Assembly (NCBI RefSeq): GCF_000210075.1
Contig: NC_021017.1
Span: 3,439,693 to 3,503,692, forward strand
Direction: 5' to 3'
Length of the DNA: 64,000 nucleotides
Source: Bacteroides xylanisolvens XB1A
GTDB taxonomy: Bacteria; Bacteroidota; Bacteroidia; Bacteroidales; Bacteroidaceae
Below are positions 46,348-54,687 of the stretch, piece by piece (the stretch's first letter is position 1; each line of letters starts with the position of its first letter). The position numbers were made by a program, and so were the translations under genes. The notes beneath the pieces were generated by a model. That model saw only the letters and a list, made by a program, of their open reading frames with translations. It did no database searches and was not told the origin of the DNA.

Positions 46348-47520
46348 ATGAACAGATATTTATTAAAACAAAATATAATCGGACTATTATTCTTTACATG
46401 TCTGTTTGTCGGTTGTGATAATGCCGAATATTCGGTGTTACATAATCAGGCCTATATTTCACAAACTGGTACGAATCCGAATACTGCATTAAAAGTGTTT
46501 ATTGATCAAGATTTGGTGACAGCCAATTTGAATGTGCGTCTTTCCGATCCGGCAGAGAAAGACTATAACTTTGAGTTTGTGGAAGATGCTGAATTATTGG
46601 CAAAGTATAATGAAGTTAATTATACATCCTATAAATTTCTTCCTGCCGAACAGTATAATTTTAAGGGGAAAGAGGCTGTGATAAAGCAGGGGGAGGTTCT
46701 TTCGGAATCGTCAGGATTGGAAATTCTTCCCTTGACGCAGGAAATGAAAGATAGCGGAAATAAATACGCCATTGCTTTGACACTTCAGAGTAAAGATGGC
46801 GCGGCAGAGGTCTTGAAACCTGGAAGTACTATACTTTATTTACTTGATCCGGCCATTGTGACTTCAGTCCCGGTTTTCAACTCTAGACATAATGCTACTT
46901 TCAGTTTGGTTGAAGATTTATCTTTAAGTGAATGGACTTTAGAGTTCTGTGTCAATATGAGCAAACTTGGGAAGAAGGTTGGGGAATTGAATAATCAGGC
47001 CCTTTTTGATGGTTCAAGCAGTTTGGGCGAATCGGATGGGCAGATTTATACTCGTTTTGGTGATGCCCCCATTGAAGGAAATCGTTTGCAGATAAAGACT
47101 CAGGGCTTACAGATGAACAGTGCAACGTTGTTTGAAGAGAATAAATGGTATCAGATAGCTTGGGTGTGTACAAGCAGCAAGTTGTATCTGTATGTTGACG
47201 GAAAATTGGATAATTCGATAGATGTACCGGGTAAAGTGACCAATCTCAGTAAAACGAAATGTAAAATTGGAAATGCCGAATATTTGAAAGCAGATGTTCA
47301 GATGAGCGAATTCCGCTTATGGAAGCGGGCTTTATCTCAGCGGGAAATAGCCAACAACTTGTATGCGACCGATCCTCATTCCAATGCATTGTTTGCTTAT
47401 TTTAAATTCAATGAAGGAAAAGGTGACAGGTTTACCGATGCTACAGGAAATGGAAATGAGGCATGGTGTAATGATCCTGTTGAATGGAGAGATAATGTTC
47501 GCCTCAATGCTAACAATTAA
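46348..47520 (+). CDS. DUF1735 + LamG lipoprotein, surface glycan-binding candidate
   Basis: A 390-residue lipoprotein (lipobox FVGC). N-terminal DUF1735 (YISQTGTNPNTALKVFIDQDLVTANLNVRLSDPAEKDYNFEF...), then a concanavalin-like LamG domain from about residue 185 (SEWTLEFCVNM...EENKWYQIAWVCTSSKLYLYVDGKL...MSEFRLWKRALSQREIANNLY). No active-site motif. Probably holds the host glycoprotein at the surface for the GH18 enzyme. Operon neighbour 17 bp after GH18. Confidence 0.82.
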   Translation: MNRYLLKQNIIGLLFFTCLFVGCDNAEYSVLHNQAYISQTGTNPNTALKVFIDQDLVTANLNVRLSDPAEKDYNFEFVEDAELLAKYNEVNYTSYKFLPAEQYNFKGKEAVIKQGEVLSESSGLEILPLTQEMKDSGNKYAIALTLQSKDGAAEVLKPGSTILYLLDPAIVTSVPVFNSRHNATFSLVEDLSLSEWTLEFCVNMSKLGKKVGELNNQALFDGSSSLGESDGQIYTRFGDAPIEGNRLQIKTQGLQMNSATLFEENKWYQIAWVCTSSKLYLYVDGKLDNSIDVPGKVTNLSKTKCKIGNAEYLKADVQMSEFRLWKRALSQREIANNLYATDPHSNALFAYFKFNEGKGDRFTDATGNGNEAWCNDPVEWRDNVRLNANN

Positions 47521-47544
47521 ATAATGTATTATAACTGAAATATC

Positions 47545-48558
47545 ATGAAATCAATAAAGAAGAATATCATAACTTCGATGGTATTGCTTTTGCCATTGTG
47601 GTTTGTTGCATGTGAAAGTGAACGGGAAGTGGGAAGCACTCTTTTCCCGGAAGGAAACAGTGGTGACATTGTCAAAGCATTTATTGACAACCGTTGTTTT
47701 TATCCCAAGAATTATATGGAATCTACAGTTGTGCAGGCAGGAAACGGAGGGGATTTGATTGCGGGTTCCGAACAGGTGGATCTCCGGGTGCAATTGACCA
47801 ATGCTGCTCCCCAGGATTTGTTTTTTTCGATGAAAGTGGAGAATTCGGTATCGGATGCTGGAGAGGATGACGTAACATGGTTGGGAGAAGACGCAATCTC
47901 CTTTCTGAATCAAACGGTTACCATCAAAAAGGGAGAACTTGAAAGTGGGGAGATGATATCCTTCACGCTTGATGAGGAATCTGGTTCACTTAAGGAACTT
48001 GCTGAGAGTGGAATGGTGGCTTTGTCTTTGGTAACTACTGATGCAGTTGAGATAAGTGAAAATTATAGTACATATTTATGGAAAGTGAATAAGGAAATCA
48101 CGAATATAGATGTGAATGGTAGTTTGAAAGATAAAACAATGATTGATGTTACTTCTTATGATGTGATTGGAGGATATGGCCTTCCTACACAAGATTTAAG
48201 TGATGATGACATGAACACATTCCTAATGAGTTATATTGACTATCCAAATGCTAAAATACCATTTCATATGCATGAGCCTCAGGAAATTATAGGGCTTTCA
48301 ATTACTCCTGCTGGTTATTGGGGAGCATGGAATTTGGATTATTCAAAAGTGGAATTATTAGGTGGGGATGATCCGGATAATTTGACGCGCATAGGTATAG
48401 CGACATGCACAACAGGGATGCCTTCTGATCATACTCCTTGGGAAATAGCTTTTTATTCGCCTGTAAAACTGCGATATCTGACAGTGCATGTACTGGATAA
48501 TTTCTCTAATGGTGAGTCTGTGAATGCATTATGTGCTGAAATACGATTGTATCGATAG
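47545..48558 (+). CDS. DUF1735 lipoprotein with C-terminal discoidin-like domain
   Basis: A 337-residue lipoprotein (lipobox FVAC). DUF1735 at the N-terminus (VDLRVQLTNAAPQDLFFSMKVEN) and a beta-sandwich C-terminus reminiscent of F5/8-type domains (DMNTFLMSYIDYPNAKIPFHMHEPQEIIGLSITPAGY, LRYLTVHVLDNFSNGESVNALCAEIRLYR). It likely adds a second surface binding protein to the GH18 locus and is the last gene before a terminator at 48610-48649. Confidence 0.75.
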   Translation: MKSIKKNIITSMVLLLPLWFVACESEREVGSTLFPEGNSGDIVKAFIDNRCFYPKNYMESTVVQAGNGGDLIAGSEQVDLRVQLTNAAPQDLFFSMKVENSVSDAGEDDVTWLGEDAISFLNQTVTIKKGELESGEMISFTLDEESGSLKELAESGMVALSLVTTDAVEISENYSTYLWKVNKEITNIDVNGSLKDKTMIDVTSYDVIGGYGLPTQDLSDDDMNTFLMSYIDYPNAKIPFHMHEPQEIIGLSITPAGYWGAWNLDYSKVELLGGDDPDNLTRIGIATCTTGMPSDHTPWEIAFYSPVKLRYLTVHVLDNFSNGESVNALCAEIRLYR

Positions 48559-48609
48559 GAGTTAGGGAATATGATTATTTTTCCTAATTTACAGTAGAGT
48601 GTAATTTAT

Positions 48610-48649
48610 ACTATGCCGGTAAAGATGAAGTATACTTTGCTGGCATAGT
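48610..48649 (+). terminator. terminator of the GH18 locus
   Basis: ACTATGCCGGTAAAG (48610-48624) pairs, with G-U pairs, to CTTTGCTGGCATAGT (48635-48649). TTTGGTTT follows, a good intrinsic terminator. Confidence 0.7.
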
Positions 48650-48724
48650 TTGGTTTATAATCGTTTGGTTTTTATTGCCAAATATCTGATTCATAATGTT
48701 CGTTGCAAAACTCTTGGATTAATG

Positions 48725-48755
48725 TTGCCTAAATGAAGTAAAACCAATACCTTTG
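48725..48755 (+). promoter_or_regulatory. promoter of the acyl-CoA synthetase gene
   Basis: TTG (48725-48727), 20-base spacer, TACCTTTG (48748-48755): full Bacteroides consensus. Transcription would start near 48762, 19 bases before the ATG. Confidence 0.7.
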
Positions 48756-48780
48756 TACCATATTTACTAATACAAAGAGT

Positions 48781-50595
48781 ATGACTTATCATCATTTATC
48801 TGTCCTGGTCCATCGTCAGGCCGAAAAATATGGCGACAAGGTAGCCTTAAAATACCGTGACTATGAGACAGCTCAATGGATTCCTATTTCATGGAAGCAG
48901 TTCTCCGGATCAGTACGGCAAGCAGCTAATGCTTTCGTGGCATTGGGAGTAGAAGAACAAGAGAATATCGGTATATTTTCACAAAATAAACCCGAATGGT
49001 TCTATGTCGACTTTGGCGCGTTTGCCAATCGGGCTGTTACTATTCCGTTTTATGCAACGAGTTCACCTGCGCAGGCGCAATATATCATTAATGATGCGCA
49101 GATTCGTTTCCTTTTTGTAGGCGAGCAATACCAGTATGATGCTGCTTTCAGCATCTTTGGTTTCTGTACCTCTCTGCAACAACTGATTATTTTTGACCGT
49201 TCGGTAGTGAAAGATCCCCGCGACGTATCGTCTATCTATTTTGATGAGTTTATGGCGATGGGAGAGGGATTACCTCACAATGATACGGTAGAAGAGCGTA
49301 CCGAACGGGCTTCATACGATGACTTGGCAAACATTCTCTATACATCCGGCACAACGGGTGAACCGAAGGGCGTCATGCTTCATCATTCCTGTTATCTGGA
49401 ACAGTTTCATACACACGATGACCGTTTGACGACCATGTCGGATAAGGATGTATCTATGAACTTCCTCCCCTTGACACACGTGTTTGAGAAAGCATGGTGT
49501 TATCTCTGTATTCATAAAGGAGTGCAGATTTGTATCAATCTCCGTCCGGCGGATATTCAGACAACGATTAAGGAAATTCGTCCGACACTGATGTGTAGTG
49601 TTCCCCGTTTCTGGGAGAAAGTATATGCAGGTGTACAGGAGAAAATTAACGAAACAGCAGGGTTGAAGAAAGCACTGATGCTGGATGCTATCCGGGTAGG
49701 TAGAATCCATAATCTGGATTATCTGCGTTTGGGTAAGACTCCTCCGGTGATGAATCAACTGAAATATAAATTCTACGAAAAGACAATCTACTCTCTACTG
49801 AAAAAAACAATCGGTATTGAGAACGGTAACTTTTTCCCGACTGCCGGTGCTGCCGTTCCCGATGAAATCAATGAATTTGTCCATTCGGTAGGAATCAATA
49901 TGGTGGTAGGATATGGTTTGACGGAATCGACGGCCACTGTATCTTGTACATTGCCGGTTGGCTATGATATCGGTTCAGTAGGTGTTGTACTTCCGGGAAT
50001 TGAAGTGAAAATCGGTGAAGACAATGAAATTCTTCTTCGGGGAAAGACGATTACCAAAGGTTATTATAAGAAAGCAGAAGCTACAGCTGCTGCCATTGAA
50101 CCCGATGGCTGGTTCCATACAGGTGATGCCGGTTACTTTAAAAATGGCCAGCTTTTCCTGACGGAACGCATTAAAGACCTGTTCAAAACATCGAACGGTA
50201 AATATGTTGCTCCGCAAGCTTTGGAAACGAAATTGGTTATTGACCGTTATATTGACCAGATTGCCATTATTGCCGATCAGCGTAAGTTTGTTTCCGCTCT
50301 GATTGTTCCTGTATATGGGTTTGTGAAAGAGTATGCGGAAGAAAAAGGCATTAAATACAAAGATATGGAGGAACTGTTGAAACATCCGAAGATTGTAGGA
50401 TTGTTCCGTGCACGGATTGATACACTCCAACAGCAGTTTGCACACTATGAGCAAATCAAACGTTTCACTCTGCTTCCCGAACCGTTCAGTATGGAACGTG
50501 GAGAACTGACTAATACGTTGAAATTGAAACGGTCGGTAGTTGCCAAGAATTATAGTGAGCAGATTGAAAAGATGTACGAAGAAAATGAGAAATAA
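48781..50595 (+). CDS. long-chain acyl-CoA synthetase (AMP-binding)
   Basis: A 604-residue ANL-superfamily ligase that activates fatty acid with ATP and CoA. The AMP motif is YTSGTTGEPKGVMLHH, followed by GYGLTESTATVSC and GWFHTGDAGYFKNGQLFLTERIKDLFKTSNGKYVAPQALE, which includes the family A5-A8 blocks. No signal peptide; cytoplasmic. It has its own promoter and ends at a bidirectional terminator. Chain-length preference is not visible. Confidence 0.92.
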   Translation: MTYHHLSVLVHRQAEKYGDKVALKYRDYETAQWIPISWKQFSGSVRQAANAFVALGVEEQENIGIFSQNKPEWFYVDFGAFANRAVTIPFYATSSPAQAQYIINDAQIRFLFVGEQYQYDAAFSIFGFCTSLQQLIIFDRSVVKDPRDVSSIYFDEFMAMGEGLPHNDTVEERTERASYDDLANILYTSGTTGEPKGVMLHHSCYLEQFHTHDDRLTTMSDKDVSMNFLPLTHVFEKAWCYLCIHKGVQICINLRPADIQTTIKEIRPTLMCSVPRFWEKVYAGVQEKINETAGLKKALMLDAIRVGRIHNLDYLRLGKTPPVMNQLKYKFYEKTIYSLLKKTIGIENGNFFPTAGAAVPDEINEFVHSVGINMVVGYGLTESTATVSCTLPVGYDIGSVGVVLPGIEVKIGEDNEILLRGKTITKGYYKKAEATAAAIEPDGWFHTGDAGYFKNGQLFLTERIKDLFKTSNGKYVAPQALETKLVIDRYIDQIAIIADQRKFVSALIVPVYGFVKEYAEEKGIKYKDMEELLKHPKIVGLFRARIDTLQQQFAHYEQIKRFTLLPEPFSMERGELTNTLKLKRSVVAKNYSEQIEKMYEENEK

Positions 50596-50657
50596 GAGAT
50601 GGACGGTGAACGTTAAATATGAAACGGTAAACCGTAAACGATAAGTCGCAAACAATA

Positions 50658-50703
50658 AAACGGTGAACAAAATCTGTGCAATTGGCAGAGTTGTTCACCG
50701 TTT
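50658..50703. terminator. bidirectional terminator
   Basis: AAACGGTGAACAA (50658-50670) and TTGTTCACCGTTT (50691-50703) pair perfectly around 20 bases, between convergent genes, with ATTATTT following. Confidence 0.7.
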
Positions 50704-50834
50704 ATTATTTATAAGTACATCTCCCTAATTAGTTTGTATTGTTTTCATTTTTACAAATTCCTTATAAAGAAAAACTTCTTGATTTTGATAGTATAAACTT
50801 ATTTAGAGGACAGACTTAGTTTATTCGTTCCTTT

Positions 50835-51332
50835 TTAGTATCCGAAAATCTGCTCCTGCGTCAATTCTTCAATAAGACCTACAGCTTTCAGCTTATCCAG
50901 TTCCAAATCCTTCTTATCTCCCAGAATGCAATAAACATACGTGCGTCCTTTTACCCATTGCTTTTGGAAATCGGCAATGTCTTTCAGCGTCATGTTCTGT
51001 ATATCATTGTAGAGCTTGATACGTGGGTCTACGTTTTGGCCTAGGTCCTGTGCATTGATATAACTCCAGATGATGTCACCTTTGATGATACGTTTGGTAC
51101 GCAGGCGGTTCGTTAATCCGTCTTTAGCCAGTTTGAATGCAGCCTCCGATTCCGGCATATTCTCATTCAGTCCGGAGAGTACGACATACGTACGTTCGTT
51201 GCCCGGAGATACGTAGAAAGTACAAGCCAAGCGATAGAATTCACTTTTCAGTTCCTCCGGTGTCATGTCCGAAGTACCCAGATATTATGTCAGGAAGAGT
51301 GACAAGCAAGAAAGTTTCAATAGTTTGTTCAT
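50835..51332 (-). pseudogene. decayed M16 peptidase gene (N-terminal signal joined to C-terminal fragment)
   Basis: The minus strand from 51332 encodes MNKLLKLSCLSLFLT, a normal signal-peptide start. It then meets TAA at 51285-51287 and continues in the same frame as YLGTSDMTPEEL..., which is the C-terminal domain of a zinc peptidase of family M16 (insulinase/pitrilysin type). The remaining 143 residues contain LACTFYVSPGNERTYVVLSGLNENM and YVYCILGDKKDLELDKL, typical of the last M16 half. The family is usually over 900 residues in Bacteroides, and the HxxEH zinc site is gone. The simplest reading is a large internal deletion with a stop at the junction. A CAAAGGTA (-7 on this strand) at 51360-51367 still marks its promoter. 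Confidence 0.8.
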
Positions 51333-51432
51333 AATATGACAACATTTTAATAACAAAAACAAAGGTAGCAGATTTTTGCTTATCTTTGTCCCCCGATATC
51401 TGAATTTTGTAAATAATAAAATTGTAAATCAA

Positions 51433-52549
51433 ATGATTACTATTGAACAACTTAAAGACGTGAAAGAGCGCACTGATGCGTTGAGGAGGTATCTTTGACA
51501 TCGACGGGAAGAAAATTCAAGTCGAAGAAGAGCAATTAAGAACACAAGCTCCGGGATTTTGGGATGACCAGAAGAAGGCCGAAGCTCAAATGAAATTGGT
51601 GAAAGACCTGCAAAAGTGGATTGAAGGCTACAACGAACTCAAGACATTGGCAGATGAACTTGAACTGGCATTTGATTTCTATAAAGAAGAACTGGTGACC
51701 GAGGAAGATGTGGACGCTGCTTACGCCAAAGCTAGTGAAGCGGTAGAGGCACTCGAACTCAAAAATATGCTTCGTGACGAAGCCGACCAGATGGATTGTG
51801 TGTTGAAAATCAATTCAGGTGCCGGTGGTACGGAAAGTCAGGACTGGGCTTCTATGCTGATGCGTATGTATCTGCGTTATGCCGAGACCAACGGTTATAA
51901 AGCTACCATTGCCAACCTTCAGGAAGGTGACGAAGCCGGAATCAAAACCTGTACTATCAATATTGAAGGTGATTTTGCATACGGTTATTTGAAGGGAGAG
52001 AACGGTGTGCACCGCCTGGTTCGTGTTTCTCCGTACAATGCGCAAGGTAAACGTATGACTTCCTTTGCTTCTGTATTCGTTACTCCGCTGGTGGATGACA
52101 GTATCGAGGTAAATATTTTGCCTGCCAACATCTCTTGGGATACATTCCGAAGCGGTGGTGCCGGTGGACAGAATGTAAATAAGGTAGAATCCGGTGTCCG
52201 TTTGCGTTATCAATACAAAGATCCTTATACCGGTGAGGAAGAAGAAATTCTGATTGAAAATACCGAAACCCGTGACCAGCCGAAGAACCGTGAGAATGCA
52301 ATGCGTCAACTACGTTCCATCTTGTATGATAAGGAATTGCAGCATCGTATGGCAGAACAGGCGAAAGTGGAAGCCGGTAAGAAGAAGATCGAGTGGGGTT
52401 CACAGATCCGTAGCTACGTATTTGATGACCGTCGCGTGAAAGATCATCGTACCAACTATCAGACTTCGGATGTGAACGGTGTGATGGATGGCAAAATAGA
52501 TGGCTTTATCAAAGCTTATCTGATGGAGTTTTCTTCACAAGAATCATAA
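51433..52549 (+). CDS. prfB: peptide chain release factor 2, programmed +1 frameshift
   Basis: RF2 reads UGA and UAA and triggers peptide release. The reading frame opens at 51433, runs 21 codons to CTT TGA, then must shift +1 at 51496 (join 51433-51495 with 51497-52549), giving about 371 residues, the family length. AGGAGG (51484-51489) in front of TATCTTTGAC is the classic frameshift stimulator, so RF2 controls its own synthesis. The GGQ catalytic motif lies in GGAGGQNVNK at about residues 244-246. The stop-codon-recognition tripeptide, SPF in E. coli, is SPY at about 199-201. Its -7 element TATCTTTG (51381-51388) is divergent from that of the M16 remnant. Confidence 0.96.
51481..51500 (+). 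promoter_or_regulatory. prfB programmed frameshift site
   Basis: TTG AGG AGG TAT CTT TGA C. The internal Shine-Dalgarno-like AGGAGG followed at the proper distance by CTT TGA C is the same arrangement as in E. coli prfB. Low RF2 slows termination at TGA and lets the ribosome slip one base forward. Confidence 0.95.
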
Positions 52550-52633
52550 AAAATAAAATTAGCAAGAATTATTTTTGGAAAGTTAATAGATTTGTACTTA
52601 CTTTGTTAGCGTTGAACTTTAAAGCTAACTATT

Positions 52634-52768
52634 ATGGGTAAGGTGAAGAAAAAAGTAGCAATTAGTAAGAAAGAAGAAGAACAAGCCCAGAAGGTTGTCA
52701 AAATAGTGTTCGTCTCATTAATTATTTTGGCATTGATTATGCTGATCGCATTTTCCTTTTTCGGCTGA
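52634..52768 (+). CDS. 44-residue single-pass membrane protein
   Basis: MGKVKKKVAISKKEEEQAQK begins a short highly charged N-terminus. It is followed by one TM helix (VVKIVFVSLIILALIMLIAFSFF) and an immediate stop. The start is 85 bases after prfB, with an AT-rich leader (AAAGCTAACTATT). The clean charge-then-helix layout supports a real gene. No family is recognised; it is a candidate small inner-membrane protein. Confidence 0.6.
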   Translation: MGKVKKKVAISKKEEEQAQKVVKIVFVSLIILALIMLIAFSFFG

Positions 52769-52770
52769 TA

Positions 52771-52869
52771 AGTTCGCCACAAATTATACGGTTAACCCAG
52801 ATTGTTTGGTTATTGATAGGATGAATATCAAATCCGATCTGTGTTAATCTGCGTAATTTGTGGCGAACT
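52771..52869. repeat. long-loop inverted repeat, REP-like intergenic element
   Basis: AGTTCGCCACAAATTA (52771-52786) has an exact inverted copy at 52854-52869, with 67 bases between. The interior carries GTGTTAATCTGCGTAA, which resembles words of the element at 26716-26780. It may terminate the small gene's transcript or be a copy of a dispersed non-coding repeat. Confidence 0.55.
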
Positions 52870-52968
52870 CTTTGTTTTGTAATGCATTTGTGTTCTCTGT
52901 AATATAAATGTAACTTTTCTGTCATTTTCCCGTAGTTAATTTGTCATCTCCGTGTATCCTCACAGTTG

Positions 52969-52976
52969 TACTTTTG
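52969..52976 (+). promoter_or_regulatory. -7 element before the porin gene
   Basis: TACTTTTG fits TAnnTTTG 28 bases before the ATG. The nearest upstream TTTG (52940-52943) is 25 bases away, longer than usual. Confidence 0.4.
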
Positions 52977-53003
52977 CCGTGAATTTAGTAGCAGACAACT
53001 GAA

Positions 53004-54056
53004 ATGAGTAGAATCAGAACAACCGTCGTTATGCTTTTGCTGGCGACAATGGCCTTTGGACAGGCAAAAGAAGATGCAGGGGATGGTAAGATGCTGGATA
53101 AACAGACCATGGAGTTTAAGGATTATCTGCCGGAGATTCACGGAACAATCCGGGGAAAGTACGAATACCAGACAGAAACAAGTGAAAGCCGTTTTGAAGT
53201 ACGTAATGCACGCTTCAGTGTTTCGGGAAATGTGCATCCGATAGTTGCTTATAAAGCGGAAATCGACCTTTCCGATGAAGGCTCTATCAAGATGCTTGAT
53301 GCGTATGCACGTGTTTTTCCGGTGAAAGACCTGAATTTTACGATCGGTCAGATGCGCGTTCCTTTCACGATAGATGCTCACCGCTCACCACATCAGCAGT
53401 ATTTTGCCAACCGTTCATTCATTGCCAAGCAAGTAGGAAATGTGCGTGATGTCGGTTTGACGGCTGGTTATACGAATAAAGACGGTTTCCCATTTATTCT
53501 TGAAGGGGGATTGTTTAACGGCTCCGGTCTGACAAATCAGAAAGAATGGCATAAAACGCTGAATTACTCCATAAAAGCGCAGTTACTGCCTAATAAGAAC
53601 TGGAATCTGACACTTAGCACCCAAATGATAAAACCGGAAAATGTGCGGATTAATATGTACGATGCCGGTGTCTATTATCAGAATGACCGTTTTCATATTG
53701 AGGCGGAATATTTATATAAAATGTACGGTCACGAAGCATTTAAAGATGTTCATGCGGTGAATAGTTTTATTAATTACGATTTACCATTAAAGAAAGTATT
53801 CAATAAAATCTCCTTCCTGGCTCGCTATGATATGATGACCGATCATAGTGATGGTAAGATGGATGAAACGACAAAAGCTTTGATTATAAATGATTATGCC
53901 CGACATCGTGTGACAGGCGGAATCACATTAAGTCTTTCCAAAGCTTTCATTGCCGACCTCCGACTGAACTTCGAGAAATATTTCTATAAGAACTCCGGCG
54001 TTCCAAAAGAATCGGAACGGGACAAAATCGTGATTGAGTTCATGACGAGATTCTGA
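53004..54056 (+). CDS. outer-membrane porin, phosphate-selective OprP/OprO family
   Basis: A 350-residue protein with signal peptide (MSRIRTTVVMLLLATMAFGQ) and a beta-barrel of the OprP/OprO family: alternating strands such as GTIRGKYEYQTETSESRFEVRNARFSVSGN, FTIGQMRVPFTIDAHRSPHQQYFANRSF, and a final strand ending FMTRF. Members are anion or phosphate porins; Bacteroides members are mostly uncharacterised, so phosphate is only a family-level guess. It stands alone in its own transcript. Confidence 0.8.
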   Translation: MSRIRTTVVMLLLATMAFGQAKEDAGDGKMLDKQTMEFKDYLPEIHGTIRGKYEYQTETSESRFEVRNARFSVSGNVHPIVAYKAEIDLSDEGSIKMLDAYARVFPVKDLNFTIGQMRVPFTIDAHRSPHQQYFANRSFIAKQVGNVRDVGLTAGYTNKDGFPFILEGGLFNGSGLTNQKEWHKTLNYSIKAQLLPNKNWNLTLSTQMIKPENVRINMYDAGVYYQNDRFHIEAEYLYKMYGHEAFKDVHAVNSFINYDLPLKKVFNKISFLARYDMMTDHSDGKMDETTKALIINDYARHRVTGGITLSLSKAFIADLRLNFEKYFYKNSGVPKESERDKIVIEFMTRF

Positions 54057-54069
54057 AATAAATAGAGAC

Positions 54070-54153
54070 TTGAAAATTGAGAATTAAGAATTGTAGTTTT
54101 CTGATACATGATGTGAGGTATCAAACTATCATTTTTTAATTCTCAATTTTTAA
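54070..54153. repeat. inverted repeat upstream of the CYTH gene
   Basis: TTGAAAATTGAGAATTAA (54070-54087) pairs with TTAATTCTCAATTTTTAA (54136-54153), one mismatch. The AATTGAGAATTAA word is common between Bacteroides genes. It also lies immediately upstream of the -7 element of the next gene. Confidence 0.55.
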
Positions 54154-54155
54154 TT

Positions 54156-54163
54156 TATCTTTG
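54156..54163 (+). promoter_or_regulatory. -7 element abutting the CYTH start codon
   Basis: TATCTTTG ends only four bases before the ATG at 54168. Transcription would start at or beside the first codon, implying a leaderless or nearly leaderless mRNA if this promoter is used. Confidence 0.5.
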
Positions 54164-54167
54164 TGCC

Positions 54168-54635
54168 ATGGCACAGGAAATAGAACGTAAATTTTTAGTT
54201 ATCGGTGAATTCAAGTCTTCGGCTTTTGCGCAGAGTCATATTGTGCAGGGGTATATCAGTAGTGCTCGCGGGCGTACTGTCCGGGTTCGTATTCGGGATG
54301 AAAAAGGTTATCTGACAATAAAGGGAGCTTCTAATGCTTCCGGTACCAGTCGTTATGAATGGGAAAAGGAGCTGGCCTTATCAGAAGCAGAAGAATTGAT
54401 GAGGCTTTGCGAACCGGGGATTATTGACAAGACCCGTTATTTGGTACGTAGTGGCAAACATGTATTTGAAGTCGACGAGTTTTATGGTGAGAATGAAGGA
54501 CTTATTGTGGCAGAAGTAGAGTTGGAATCGGAAGATGAGGCTTTTGTAAAACCCGACTTTATCGGTGAGGAGGTAACGGGCGACATACGCTACTATAACT
54601 CACAGCTAATGAAAAAACCGTATAAAACGTGGTGA
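54168..54635 (+). CDS. CYTH-domain protein (triphosphate tunnel metalloenzyme family)
   Basis: A 155-residue CYTH protein: EIERKFLVIGEF opens the EXEXK signature, then RVRIRDEKGYLTIKG, RYEWEKEL, and KTRYLVRSGKHVFEVDEFYGENEGLIVAEVELES. These form the acidic-basic tunnel that hydrolyses triphosphate compounds (inorganic triphosphate, thiamine triphosphate). Cytoplasmic; length is standard. The ATG at 54168 is used; substrate is unspecified. Confidence 0.92.
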   Translation: MAQEIERKFLVIGEFKSSAFAQSHIVQGYISSARGRTVRVRIRDEKGYLTIKGASNASGTSRYEWEKELALSEAEELMRLCEPGIIDKTRYLVRSGKHVFEVDEFYGENEGLIVAEVELESEDEAFVKPDFIGEEVTGDIRYYNSQLMKKPYKTW

Positions 54636-54687
54636 GCGTTAACAAATAAACCGTATATTTGTTCTTATATAAAAAAGAGAGCAGTAT

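Noticed and set aside
53004..54056. Porin as part of the nuclease/receptor phosphate system
   Set aside because: The name phosphate-selective is only a family label, it is 2 kb away behind two unrelated genes and a terminator, and no shared control site was seen.
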